A stretch of DNA of 64,000 nucleotides from JAKAGZ01 sp963772675. GTDB taxonomy: Bacteria > Bacteroidota > Ignavibacteria > Ignavibacteriales > Ignavibacteriaceae. Shown piece by piece: positions 1 to 9,349 of the stretch (positions are counted from its first letter, which is position 1; every line of letters begins with the position of its first letter). A program made the position numbers and the translations under genes. The stretch is from contig CAVYYF010000005.1 of assembly GCA_963772675.1 (NCBI GenBank), positions 868,001 to 932,000 of the forward strand, given 5' to 3'. Below the pieces are notes generated by a model, which searched no databases, was not told where the DNA came from, and saw only the letters and a list, made by a program, of their open reading frames with translations.

Positions 1-1
1 T

Positions 2-748
2 GAACGAGGTGCATTTACAGGAGCCACAGGGGAACGAAAAGGTAAATTTGAATTGGCAGATACTGGGACAATATTTCTTGACGAGATCGGGGAAATGCCT
101 TATGAGCTTCAATCAAAATTACTCAGGGTGCTTGAAGAAAGAAGCTTTTCGCGCCTTGGATCATCAGTGGAAATTAAGGTCGATGTCAGAGTTATTGCGG
201 CAACTAGCAGAGATCTTTCACTTGCTGCGGATGAAGGGAAATTTCGTAACGATTTATTTCATCGTCTAAATGTTATACCAATATATCTGCCTTCTCTACG
301 TGATCGTTCCAAGGATATATCTTTACTTGCAAATAGCTTTCTTGAGGAGTATTCATCAGGCTCAAAATCATTTTCCTCTGATGCCCTGGATTTATTTGAA
401 CAAATGCGGTGGAGAGGAAATGTTCGAGAACTGCGAAATACGGTGGAGAGAATATGTCTTTTTGTAGATTCAAAATTAGTAACTGCTCTTGATCTTCGGA
501 AATTGAATATATCACATCAGCCAAATTCCACAACAAATATTTCTGGGATGATTCAATCCATTATTAAAAACAATCAAGGTAATAGTGATCTTCTTGAAAG
601 CACTGAAAAAATGATTGTCGAAGCGGCTCTTAAAGAGTCTAATGGAAATCTAAGTAAAGCTGCGCGTATTCTTGGAATTGATAGAAAAACTCTCGAGCGA
701 CGAGCGGATAAATATGAACTAAGAAGTGAAACCAACCACTCTAACTGA
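2..748 (+). CDS. Sigma-54-dependent transcriptional activator, C-terminal part (5' end outside window)
   Basis: The reading frame is open from the left edge, so only about 248 C-terminal residues are present. It begins within the AAA+ domain: the GAFTGA loop that contacts sigma-54 is encoded at 8-25. A Walker B segment (TIFLDEIGEM), the RVIAATSRDL stretch and the RWRGNVRELRN sensor II region follow. The last 50 or so residues form a Fis-type helix-turn-helix (GNLSKAARILGIDRKTLERR). This domain order is that of NtrC-family response regulators and enhancer-binding proteins, which remodel sigma-54 RNA polymerase with ATP. The N-terminal sensory domain is not visible, so the signal is unknown. 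A start inside the window would cut the AAA+ domain and is rejected. Confidence 0.95.
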   Translation, partial: ERGAFTGATGERKGKFELADTGTIFLDEIGEMPYELQSKLLRVLEERSFSRLGSSVEIKVDVRVIAATSRDLSLAADEGKFRNDLFHRLNVIPIYLPSLRDRSKDISLLANSFLEEYSSGSKSFSSDALDLFEQMRWRGNVRELRNTVERICLFVDSKLVTALDLRKLNISHQPNSTTNISGMIQSIIKNNQGNSDLLESTEKMIVEAALKESNGNLSKAARILGIDRKTLERRADKYELRSETNHSN

Positions 749-956
749 GCTTGATTGATTAGCATTTTCAGTTCCCGATTCCGACCATTGATATGGTCAA
801 TATCATCCAGGCTAATTTTAAAAGTGTTAATTAATAGCGAAATTTTGATTATTAAAAATGGCATCAGAGTTGTTTGAAGATGTAATAACTCATTGTAGCC
901 TTTTCATCAATATGATTTCTAGTTCTGTAAACAATTTAGTTTAAGGAGATATATTA

Positions 957-2382
957 ATGGACATAGTACAACTTTATAGCATTTCGGGTGAAAAAATCGA
1001 TCCTGCTAAAATTGAATCTTTCGAATTGAAATTAAAAGGGAACCTTATACGGCCGGGAAATTCCGATTATGAGAAGGCACGAAAAATATGGAATGGAATG
1101 ATAGATAAGTATCCTGCTATTATTGCGCGTTGTGTTAATGTTAGGGATGTTGTTGCCTGTGTACAATTTGCAAAAGAAAACGATATTCGGGTTGCCGTTA
1201 AAGCCGGGGGGCATAACGTTGCCGGTAACTCAATAAGTGACGGCGGGCTTGTTATTGATTTATCCGGGATGAAAAATGTTATTGTAGATGCAGAGAAAAA
1301 AACCGTTATAGCCGAAGCGGGTCTTACACTTAATGAATTGGATAAAGAAACTCAGGAATATAATTTTGCTGTTCCTGCAGGAGTTATCTCTACGACTGGA
1401 ATTGCTGGCCTGACATTGGGGGGAGGTTTTGGCTGGTTAGCCAGAAAACATGGTCTGACTTGTGACAACTTAATCTCAGCTGAAATAGTGGACGCTTCAG
1501 GGAAAATAGTTATGGCCAGTGCAGAACAGAACTCTGAATTGTTCTGGGGAATCCGCGGAGGAGGAGGAAATTTTGGAATAGTAACATCCTTTAAATTTCA
1601 GCTTTATCCTATTAGTGAAGTTCTTGGAGGGCCGATTTTTTTTGAAGGTAGTAAGCGTCGCGAAGTCTTTTAAATTCTATAGGGATTATATCAAAACTGT
1701 ACCTGATGAATTAAGTACACTGTTTATTTCGCCTACCGCGCCCCCTGCCCCATTTCTACCGGAGAGTATTCACGGGAAACCATTAGTAGGGATTGACGTT
1801 TGTTATGAAGGTGATATTAAAGAAGGAGAAAAATATTTAAAACCTCTTCGTAATTTTTTGAAGCCAGTGGTGGATCTTATTCAACCAATGCCATACCTGG
1901 CACGTCAAACTTCAAACGATCCAATGGAGCCGCCAGGCTTTCAAATTTACTGGAAATCACTCTACTTCGACGAGTTCTCTGATGAAGCCATTAATCAGAT
2001 TGATACATACTGCAATAGTGTTACATCACCATTGTCAAACCTTGTAATACATCAACTGGGAGGAGCAATAAAGGACATAGGAGAAAATGAAACAGCATAT
2101 ACATACAGGAGTGCAAATTACATTTTAATTATTGCTTCCAAATGGGTGAACGCTGCGGAAAATGATCTGCATATCCATTGGACCAGGCAATTCTGGGAGG
2201 CACTTAAGCCTTATTCTTCTGCAGCTACGTATATTAATTTTTTAGGTAATGAAGGAGATGATGCTGTTAAACTTGCATATGGAGAAGCTAATTATTCACG
2301 TCTTGTTGAACTAAAAAATAAATATGATCCGACAAATTTTTTTAAGAATAATCAAAACATTAAACCAAAAAATAGAATATGA
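957..2382 (+). pseudogene. FAD-linked oxidase of the berberine-bridge type, split by one frameshift
   Basis: Two overlapping frames (957-1673 and 1615-2382) together encode one flavoprotein of about 475 residues. The N-terminal half is an FAD_binding_4 domain. It has the AGGHNVAGNS motif whose His usually bonds FAD covalently, the LTLGGGFGWLARKHGLTCDNL region with the second attachment Cys, and FWGIRGGGGNFGIVTSF. The C-terminal half ends in the BBE motif YDPTNFF. The frames join without loss if one T is removed from the TTTT run at 1668-1671 (EV / FKFYRDY), so this is a single-base insertion, either real or a read error. A strong Shine-Dalgarno (AAGGAGAT) precedes the ATG. Such enzymes oxidise sugars, alcohols or alkaloid-like compounds; the substrate is unknown. 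Confidence 0.85.
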
Positions 2383-2499
2383 AATTCCGAAAACGTCATT
2401 TATTCATCTAATGGAGAAAATGCTTCAAACGGTAGGTACTTTTACAAAATCAAAGCGGGTAGATTCATTCAAACAAAAAAGATGGTATTGATGAAATAA
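2383..2499 (+). pseudogene. Relic of a T9SS C-terminal sorting domain
   Basis: Directly after the TGA of the FAD oxidase, and in the same frame, 38 codons run to a TAA at 2497. The last part reads GRYFYKIKAGRFIQTKKMVL, closely matching the end of T9SS type A sorting domains such as the GIYFYRIEAG...TNKMILLK end of the gene at 2659-4660. The upstream part (NSENVIYSSNGENASN) is degenerate and the NYPNPFNP segment is absent. It is best read as the 3' remnant of a lost secreted-protein gene. In-frame readthrough from the oxidase is possible but unsupported, because the oxidase already ends where its family usually does. Confidence 0.6.
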
Positions 2500-2658
2500 A
2501 AATTTTAAGGAGTAGCTTCATTCCAATGAATCTTAGTTAAAGAAGCAGCATAAAATTAAATTTTTGTTGCATAATATTGATACTATGACGCATAATTGTT
2601 ATGTCCAACCTCTCCTAAGTTGTTTAATTTAAAATAAAAACAAAAAAATGAGTGAAAT

Positions 2659-4660
2659 ATGAAAAGATTCAATTTTGTTCTTGTTTTCAAATTGGTAATA
2701 ATTTTTTCTTTTACTTCAATGGCCCAATCTTCCTGGGTTCTTCAACGTGCCATTGGTTTGACTCAGTCAGCGGATCCTCAATTAGCCTTCTCGGCGGTTG
2801 ATAAGAATATTTGTTGGGGGTGTAATTATACAAATTCCCAATTTATCCGAACAACTGATGGAGGAACAACCTGGAAAGTCGATACCGTAGGCGCGGGATT
2901 ATATTGTTCTAATATTTCGGCAATTGATTCTTCTAGGGCATGGGTAACAGTAGTTAATCCGGGCGGCATATATAAAACAACCGATGGTGGATTATCCTGG
3001 ACAAAAGATACAACAATTTTTAAAGAAGCTAATTCGTATCCATTCATCGTATACTTCTTTGATTCAGCGAATGGTGTATGCGTAGGTTCTCCCGTCGGAA
3101 GTAATTGGGAAATATATACAACGTCTAATGGAGGAACAGATTGGACCCGAGTCCCATCTAGCAATATTCCACAGCCGTTGAGTGGAGAGACACCGCTATT
3201 CAATGGTGTAGTAAGTGCTTCAACTGTTGCTGCAGATAATTGTCTTTGGTTTACTACAAGACAAGGATCTATATATGGGACTACAGATCGAGGATTGACC
3301 TGGAGAGTTACACATCATTTTATCGATAACCAATCATTTAGCCCATATCCTATTGCATTCAAAGACAGTTTAAATGGATTGGCATGCGGTTGGGTAAATG
3401 GCGCTGCACTTGCACGTACCACAGATGGTGGTGTTACCTGGACGCATCTTCCCGTGCCGTCTCCTTTAACAAAACTCACACTCTGGAACATATTTTATGA
3501 AAAAGGAACAAGCGATAATTACTTTATTACAGGTATAGAAAATCATAAAGAGGGCGACCTTACAAAGCCGGGGACTGCATTAACTACGGATGATGGCGCA
3601 ACCTGGATTAAATATTAATTCCTTACCGGTCGGACTAATGGATTTCGCCTCTGATGGCACTGGCTGGGGTGGCGGTGCAAATGATTCAGTTTATAAATGG
3701 ATTGGATTTACAGATAAAATGATAGTTATGGCACAACCATACATTGATAGAACATTTGCAAGAAAGAATGTAGATTCTGTTTTGTTCAGAACAACATTTC
3801 TAAATTTTTCTAATCATCAGTTCACAGCTAATCTTATTTACACAAACTTGGGAAACACACAAACAGATTCACTTACTTTATTTGATGATGGACTTCACGG
3901 AGACTCGCTAGCGAATGATGGAATATATGGAGTCTATATTCCGCCATTGAATGTTGAAGATTATTTCAAGCTAAATGTAAGCACAACAGAAGATACAACG
4001 AATAAATATGTCAACTCTCTAATCAGTCTCAGGTTTACAACAGTAGGTCCTATAAAGCTAGATTCTTTATCAATATCAAAAGTATCATCTACGGTTTACA
4101 ATGTTAGACCTTTTTTCAGGAACGAGGGATCATCATTGACGGTTAACAACCTCAAGGTAAAAATATCAACCCCTCTTACAAGCGTAATTACACAAATAAC
4201 ACCAGATACAATTAGTATTTCAAGTATTGCACCGGGGGCAGTTGCAGGGCCAACAAATGATGTTAATGTAACAGTAAGTTCACGTTTCTCGGGCAACTTC
4301 AAATTTACATTTGAACTTATGAGTAATGAATGGACATACTGGAAAGATACAGTTTCGCAAATAGCTACCGGGACTGATGAGGAGATTCATACACCAACCA
4401 ATTATAGTATAACTCAAAATTATCCTAATCCGTTCAATCCAAGTACAAAAATTAAATTCTCCATCCCTAAATCTTCATATGTAAGTATAAAAGTATTTGA
4501 CGTGCTTGGAAGAGAAGTTGCGATTCTGGTTAATGAAGAAAAAAAATCCGGAACTTATGAAGTGAATTTTAACTCTGCTAATCTTTCAAGTGGAATATAT
4601 TTTTATAGAATAGAGGCAGGTAGTTTTGTTCAGACAAACAAAATGATTTTGCTGAAGTAG
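2659..4660 (+). pseudogene. T9SS-secreted Asp-box/YCF48-like repeat protein, split by one frameshift
   Basis: Two frames (2659-3618 and 3590-4660) make one protein of about 665 residues. It starts with a signal peptide ending near SMAQSS. Six Asp-box-like repeats follow (for example IRTTDGGTTW, YKTTDGGLSW, ARTTDGGVTW, LTTDDGATW), suggesting a beta-propeller as in sialidase-like or YCF48-like folds. A middle region contains a choice-of-anchor type stretch (LFDDGLHGDSLANDGIYG), and the C terminus is a T9SS type A sorting domain (NYPNPFNPSTKIKFSIPK ... SGIYFYRIEAG). The break is at about 3610-3620, after WIKY, and one base restores the run into NSLPVGLMDF. It is probably cell-surface or secreted. 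The ligand is unknown. Confidence 0.8.
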
Positions 4661-4744
4661 GTTTGGGAGAAATTATTAGACTATAATAGTTTTTCACTCC
4701 CAGATTTTAACTATTTCTAATCAATAACATTTAAGGAGGTCTTT

Positions 4745-5227
4745 ATGAATTCGCTACTTCAACAAATCAGATATACAATTACAATATTCATTGTTGCACT
4801 TGTAATTTCAACACCGTTGCTTGCCCAGGAGAATGCGACAGAAGGTTGGAACAAAGCGCAAGTCGAAATGAAAGCAATGATGGGGAGTGTTCCCGTAATG
4901 TTTGAAAAAATGCCTATGCAAGTTCGTGTAAGTGCCTGGGAGTTGTTTAAGTCAATTAATAATCCCAAAACAGCTATTCCATCAAAGTACGGAGAACTGA
5001 TAGGACTTGCTGTCGCGGCTCAGATTCCTTGTGAATACTGTATTATTGCTCACACTACGTTGGCTAAACTCTTTGGTGCTACTGATGAAGAGGTTGAGGA
5101 AGCTCTAACAAAAGGAGCTGAAACGCGTTTCTTAAGTACTGTCCTTAATGGGAGTCTGGTCGATATAGAATCATTTAAATCTGATTGGAATAAAACGATT
5201 GAATTTATGAAAGCGCATAGTAAATAA
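4745..5227 (+). CDS. Exported carboxymuconolactone decarboxylase/AhpD-like protein
   Basis: This 160-residue protein has a cleavable signal peptide (hydrophobic residues 10-26, LLAQ cleavage). Its alpha-helical CMD/AhpD domain carries a CxxC-type redox pair at Cys96 and Cys99 followed by His103 (PCEYCIIAH), the active-site pattern of alkylhydroperoxidase D-like proteins. It could act as a peroxidase or disulfide reductase outside the cytoplasm. Family members that are decarboxylases lack this Cys pair, so redox activity is favoured. The ATG follows a near-perfect AAGGAGGT ribosome site. It stands alone, with a hairpin between it and the convergent amidase gene. Confidence 0.85.
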   Translation: MNSLLQQIRYTITIFIVALVISTPLLAQENATEGWNKAQVEMKAMMGSVPVMFEKMPMQVRVSAWELFKSINNPKTAIPSKYGELIGLAVAAQIPCEYCIIAHTTLAKLFGATDEEVEEALTKGAETRFLSTVLNGSLVDIESFKSDWNKTIEFMKAHSK

Positions 5228-5255
5228 GATTTTATTGTACTGAAAAATTTTGGCG

Positions 5256-5308
5256 GTGCCCTATAGTTTAAAAAACAGAGTTACCTTTTTGTTAACTCCT
5301 TAGGGCAC
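5256..5308. terminator. Nested inverted repeat between convergent genes
   Basis: The outer arms GTGCCCTA (5256-5263) and TAGGGCAC (5301-5308) are perfect complements. A second pair, GAGTTA (5278-5283) and TAACTC (5293-5298), lies inside with a T-rich loop. It sits between the stop of the CMD-like gene and the 3' end of the convergent amidase gene. It is a plausible bidirectional terminator, although no long T tract follows the outer stem. Confidence 0.5.
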
Positions 5309-5390
5309 AACTAAGATTCTATCCCTTACAGTCAGCATAATAAATTCATCTGAGCTATGATAGGTTTACTTTATAGACAATAAAAAGTAA

Positions 5391-7040
5391 TTAGACTTTT
5401 AAATCCACAGTTGGCAAAAACTTTGGAGGCCTGCGAGCTTTTGTTGCTTGTTCAAACCCGTAGGCAATTTTTAATAATGTAGGTTCACTCCACGCTCTTC
5501 CGAAGAAGGAAATTCCAACAGGCAATCCCCAGACAAATCCTGCGGGAACAGTGATATGCGGATAACCTGCAACAGCAGCAAGAGAAGAACTGCCACCAAG
5601 GAAATGATCTCCGTCAACTAAATCTGTCATCCAGGCGGGACTATCAGTCGGTGAAACAATTGCATCTAAATTATGTTTATCCATCATTGCATCAATACCT
5701 TCCTCGCGTGTCATCCTGTGATCTGTTGCAAGTGCATTCAGATATTCTTTATCTGTCAGCGGACCTTTCCCTTCGGCTTCTAAAAATAATTCCTGTCCGA
5801 AGTAAGGCATTTCTTCTTTTGCATGACTTTTATTGAACTCTATCAAATCTTTTAATGTATGCATTTTAGTATTTGGTCCGCGATGTTTGAGATAAGCTTC
5901 CATATCAGCTTTTAACTCATACATTAAAACTGTGTTTTCAGTGTTTCCAAATTTCTCAAGTGTATCCATTTTTACCGGATCAATTAATATTGCACCGTTC
6001 TTTTTCAAAACCTCAAGAGATTTTTCCATCAACTCATCAACCTGTGGGAGGAAACCAAAGTACTGACGGAACACTCCGATTCGTGCGCCTTTCAATCCGT
6101 TTGAATCAAGAAATTTTGTGTAATCCTTATGCAATTTACCTTTGCTTCCCTTAGTTGCATTATCTTCAGAATCAATTCCTGTCATCGCTCCAAGCAAAAT
6201 TGCAGCATCACGAACAGTTCTCGTCATTGGACCTGCTGTATCCTGTGAATGTGAAATAGGAATTATTCCCGCGCGGCTGACCAACCCAACAGTTGGTTTA
6301 ATTCCAACCAACCCATTAAGTGAAGATGGACTTACTACGGAGCCATCGGTCTCAGTACCTATCGCAACAGTGCAAAGGTTTGCTGCTGCTGCGGCACCCG
6401 AACCGGAACTTGAACCCGAACAATTTCTATCAAGCGCGTATGGATTTTTTGTCAATCCTCCGCGCCCGGTCCACCCGCTTGTAGAATGAGTGGATCGAAT
6501 ATTTGCCCACTCGCTTAAATTTGTTTTGCCCAAAATTATTGCACCGGCGGCGCGAAGCTGCTTTGCGACAAATGAATCTTTTATGGGTTTTGATCCAAGA
6601 AGGGCGAGTGAACCTGCGGTAGTGTTCATATTGTCGGCTGTGTCTATATTATCTTTTATAAGTACAGGTATTCCGTGCAACGGCCCCCGTGCGCCTTTCT
6701 CCTTAAATTCTTTGTCAAGTTCGTCAGCTATTTTTAGTGCATCCGGATTAACTTCTAAAACACTATTTATTGCCGGGCCTGATTTATCAATTTCCTTTAT
6801 GCGCTTAATATATTCTTCGGTAATGGAACGGGCAGTGTATTTGCCTGATTTCATTCCGCTTCTTAACTCATCAATAGTAATCTCGTCAAATTCTCCTTGC
6901 TTGATATCTACCAGTGATAAAAAAGAATTATCGGCAAAAGTTATTGATGGAAAAGTTGTTGCCGCAATTCCTCCGACTAATGTTTTTTTTAGAAAACTTC
7001 GGCGGCTTTCCCCTGACGAAGGCTTTTTATTATTAGGCAT
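5391..7040 (-). CDS. Amidase signature family protein with Tat-like signal
   Basis: This 549-residue protein begins with a twin-arginine-like leader (ESRRSFLKK, residues 11-19, then a hydrophobic stretch ending near TFADN), so it is probably exported folded. The amidase signature core shows the catalytic Lys129 in HGIPVLIKDNID, the Ser-rich CSGSSSGSGAAAA stretch (residues 207-219) holding the cis-Ser, and the nucleophile region TETDGSVVSPSS with Ser234. Those three form the Ser-cisSer-Lys triad. Family members hydrolyse amides, including peptide amides. It is transcribed alone and convergent with the CMD-like gene. The substrate cannot be read from the sequence. Confidence 0.92.
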   Translation of the reverse strand: MPNNKKPSSGESRRSFLKKTLVGGIAATTFPSITFADNSFLSLVDIKQGEFDEITIDELRSGMKSGKYTARSITEEYIKRIKEIDKSGPAINSVLEVNPDALKIADELDKEFKEKGARGPLHGIPVLIKDNIDTADNMNTTAGSLALLGSKPIKDSFVAKQLRAAGAIILGKTNLSEWANIRSTHSTSGWTGRGGLTKNPYALDRNCSGSSSGSGAAAAANLCTVAIGTETDGSVVSPSSLNGLVGIKPTVGLVSRAGIIPISHSQDTAGPMTRTVRDAAILLGAMTGIDSEDNATKGSKGKLHKDYTKFLDSNGLKGARIGVFRQYFGFLPQVDELMEKSLEVLKKNGAILIDPVKMDTLEKFGNTENTVLMYELKADMEAYLKHRGPNTKMHTLKDLIEFNKSHAKEEMPYFGQELFLEAEGKGPLTDKEYLNALATDHRMTREEGIDAMMDKHNLDAIVSPTDSPAWMTDLVDGDHFLGGSSSLAAVAGYPHITVPAGFVWGLPVGISFFGRAWSEPTLLKIAYGFEQATKARRPPKFLPTVDLKV

Positions 7041-7331
7041 AACAAGATCTCCAGATTATTTATGAGGTTTGTTCGTCTTTTTCATAAAAATTATTTTTAT
7101 AAATAGTTTAAGCTTATTCACAGAAACCGGAATAAATTAGATAATAAAAAATATAAACCCAAATTATTATATATCTAAAATTCCGGTTTTCCTGCAAGAT
7201 TAGCGCAAAATGTAGTATAAAATCTTACAATTTTGATAGTATTAACTATTGCCAGAGGTTCAATTTTGTGATATTTATCAATGCCAAATTAAATGATCTG
7301 GACAAAAAGTAAATTATTTTAAGGTGTATAT

Positions 7332-7790
7332 ATGAAAAAATTAATAATCCCGGGTTTATTAGTCATAGTGTTGTTAGCTGGGTGCTCGAACCTTATACTA
7401 AAGCCTGCGGATTTTTCCTGGCCGATTGAATCTGTATTAAAACCGGATAAGAATGGAAATGTTCAGGAAAAAAGATACTCGCTCGTTTTTGATACTAAAG
7501 AATTGTTCCTTGCTGAAACCGGCGATTCACTCGGTTATCAGAATAAAGAACTGAGGATAATCAGAAATCCTGAAGGATATTATTTTATGGTTGCCAATAA
7601 TTTTAAAAATGTTTATGTCTTTTATCCTTCTGAAGGTGCATTATCTTTAACAAATAAAATAGAGATTTCAGACTCTGTTGGTATTAAGAACCCTGCCTTC
7701 AATCAGAGACCTCCTTATATTGAATTGAATTACGATAATAACAAAAAAGTTAACCTGACTAAGGATGGGATAAAGGAGGAAGAAAAATAA
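7332..7790 (+). CDS. Small lipoprotein of unknown function
   Basis: This is a 152-residue protein whose lipobox LLAGCSN (Cys at about residue 18) follows a short hydrophobic signal, so it should be lipid-anchored. The rest looks like a beta-rich globular domain (RYSLVFDTKELF, YYFMVANNF, YVFYPSEG) with a charged tail. I do not recognise a named family. Its stop codon overlaps the ATG of the next gene (TAATG), so the two are translationally coupled and probably work together at the envelope. The ATG is preceded by an AAGG-type ribosome site. Confidence 0.75.
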   Translation: MKKLIIPGLLVIVLLAGCSNLILKPADFSWPIESVLKPDKNGNVQEKRYSLVFDTKELFLAETGDSLGYQNKELRIIRNPEGYYFMVANNFKNVYVFYPSEGALSLTNKIEISDSVGIKNPAFNQRPPYIELNYDNNKKVNLTKDGIKEEEK

Positions 7791-9076
7791 TGAAGACTAT
7801 TAAATTTCTTTTCAGCTTACTTATTGTCCTGTTAGTCTATAGTAATTTTGCCCAGGCTCAGCAGGATTATAAAACAGTACAAAATTTTAAAGCAAGGTAC
7901 CAGCGGATTGAAACTGATATTAAAAGTGCTGATTCTCTTGCTCAGCTAATTCAACTGGAGAGTACAATTAACCAGTTTGAGTCGGATTATTCAGCTAACA
8001 AAGGTCTTCTTGATAAAAGTCTCTACCCCGACGATTTTAATACTTCATTTGAAAAATTGAGAAAAGAACTTGCTGTAAGGAAAACGGACTTTACACAAAT
8101 TACAGCACTCTCAACGCAGGTTACAGATCTCAATTTGCAAATAGATGACCTTAATAAAAATAACTCTTTATTACTGATCCAGATACGTGATCTTACTGAG
8201 CAAAGTAAAGTTGATAAAAACAAAATTTCACAGTTGGAAAAGACTATTTATGCATTGAGATCATCTCTGCGCAAACGTGATGAACTTGTAATGGATATGA
8301 TTGACAGCCTAATGCCTGCCGATCTCAGAAATAAAGGAAATTTGACAAACCAGGAAAAGCAAAATATTTTTTCCGAATCACAGAAGAAAAATATTCTTGA
8401 AAATATACGCCGCGCTATCCAGGAAAATATTCGCTTTCTGCAGGTTACTTCTTTAAAACCAGATGATATAAAAACAATAAAAGAGAAACAGCAGGCTTTT
8501 GAAAAAACCTGGCAAAGCTTTGGGCCGAAACTTATTAAAATATATTCAGCGCGCCACAAAAACGTAAGTGATGCTCAAAAAATTGACAGCGCTTTTACAG
8601 CCTGGGATACTGCTATAACTATGGAGGCGTGGGATTCCATAAACAATGATTTTTCCAATTTAGGAATTAACCTGAATAAATTTACCAGTGGAACTGAGTT
8701 TACTGATGTGCTGACAAATTATATCCGGGATGAAATCAAAAATGCAGAAATAAAAGTAGACTCTTCCAAAAAGGACTACGAAGCTTTTGTCGATAGTGCG
8801 TGGTTCGGGAACATAAAACCAATATGGGTTCCTTATCTAATCGATAATAATATGTTGAGTGAAGCACAGAAAGACACGATAGAAACAAATATTGCTAAAT
8901 GGAAAGAAGTTGTTAATCCCGGCGGCTCTTATTTACTTTACATAGCGATTGTGCTGTTTATATTAATTATTGTAGTCGTAGTAGTTATTGTAAAAAGGAA
9001 GCCAAAGAAAAAACCGGTTTTTGAAGATGAAGAGTCTGAAACATCCGAACCTTCGGAAGAATCCAAACCGGAATGA
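7790..9076 (+). CDS. Exported coiled-coil protein with C-terminal membrane anchor
   Basis: This is a 428-residue protein. A signal peptide (cleavage near AQAQQD, residue 24) is followed by a long helical region. Residues 95-165 or so are strongly coiled-coil, with heptad-like L/I spacing (TQVTDLNLQIDDLNKNN, KISQLEKTIYALRSSL). One transmembrane helix lies near the C terminus (LLYIAIVLFILIIVVVVVIV), followed by a short Lys-rich then Glu-rich cytoplasmic tail. The topology therefore places the coiled coil in the periplasm, anchored at its C-terminal end. Function is unknown. It is coupled to the upstream lipoprotein gene and ends in a strong terminator. Confidence 0.78.
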   Translation: MKTIKFLFSLLIVLLVYSNFAQAQQDYKTVQNFKARYQRIETDIKSADSLAQLIQLESTINQFESDYSANKGLLDKSLYPDDFNTSFEKLRKELAVRKTDFTQITALSTQVTDLNLQIDDLNKNNSLLLIQIRDLTEQSKVDKNKISQLEKTIYALRSSLRKRDELVMDMIDSLMPADLRNKGNLTNQEKQNIFSESQKKNILENIRRAIQENIRFLQVTSLKPDDIKTIKEKQQAFEKTWQSFGPKLIKIYSARHKNVSDAQKIDSAFTAWDTAITMEAWDSINNDFSNLGINLNKFTSGTEFTDVLTNYIRDEIKNAEIKVDSSKKDYEAFVDSAWFGNIKPIWVPYLIDNNMLSEAQKDTIETNIAKWKEVVNPGGSYLLYIAIVLFILIIVVVVVIVKRKPKKKPVFEDEESETSEPSEESKPE

Positions 9077-9102
9077 CCTCTAATGTGTTAGTTAATTAAG
9101 TG

Positions 9103-9130
9103 TACCCCCGCTGAAGCGGGGGTATTTTAT
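9103..9130 (+). terminator. Rho-independent terminator
   Basis: Perfect 9-bp arms TACCCCCGC (9103-9111) and GCGGGGGTA (9116-9124) flank a TGAA tetraloop. A T-rich stretch (TTTTATTT) follows, 26 bases after the coiled-coil gene stop. Confidence 0.9.
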
Positions 9131-9222
9131 TTGAATAAGCCCTCAGGCTGTGTTGATTGAAAAGATAAGTCAAATAACATCCTGTAATATTTGTAGAAAT
9201 AAAAAATAATTAGAGATTTACT

Positions 9223-9250
9223 TTGACAAGGAATAATTTATTCTTAAATA
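9223..9250 (+). promoter_or_regulatory. Candidate sigma-70-type promoter for the sulfatase pair
   Basis: A TTGACA box (9223-9228) is followed after 16 bp by TAAATA (9245-9250). It lies 100 bp upstream of the sulfatase ATG and beyond the preceding terminator. The -10 box is imperfect. Confidence 0.35.
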
Positions 9251-9349
9251 TGGGTTGTTATTTCGCCTGATGGAAATTATAGAGGAGTGAGAAAACTAAT
9301 TAACTTCAAAGCTTAACATCACATTAAATAGAAATTCGGAGAATTAGAA

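Noticed and set aside
2380..2499. Selenocysteine or programmed readthrough of the FAD oxidase TGA into the T9SS tail
   Set aside because: No SECIS-like hairpin was recognised after the TGA, the protein already ends at the family's normal place and the tail lacks the first half of the sorting domain.
6490..7065. 191-codon plus-strand ORF opposite the amidase gene
   Set aside because: It is an antisense shadow of the conserved amidase N-terminal half, with no recognisable domain.
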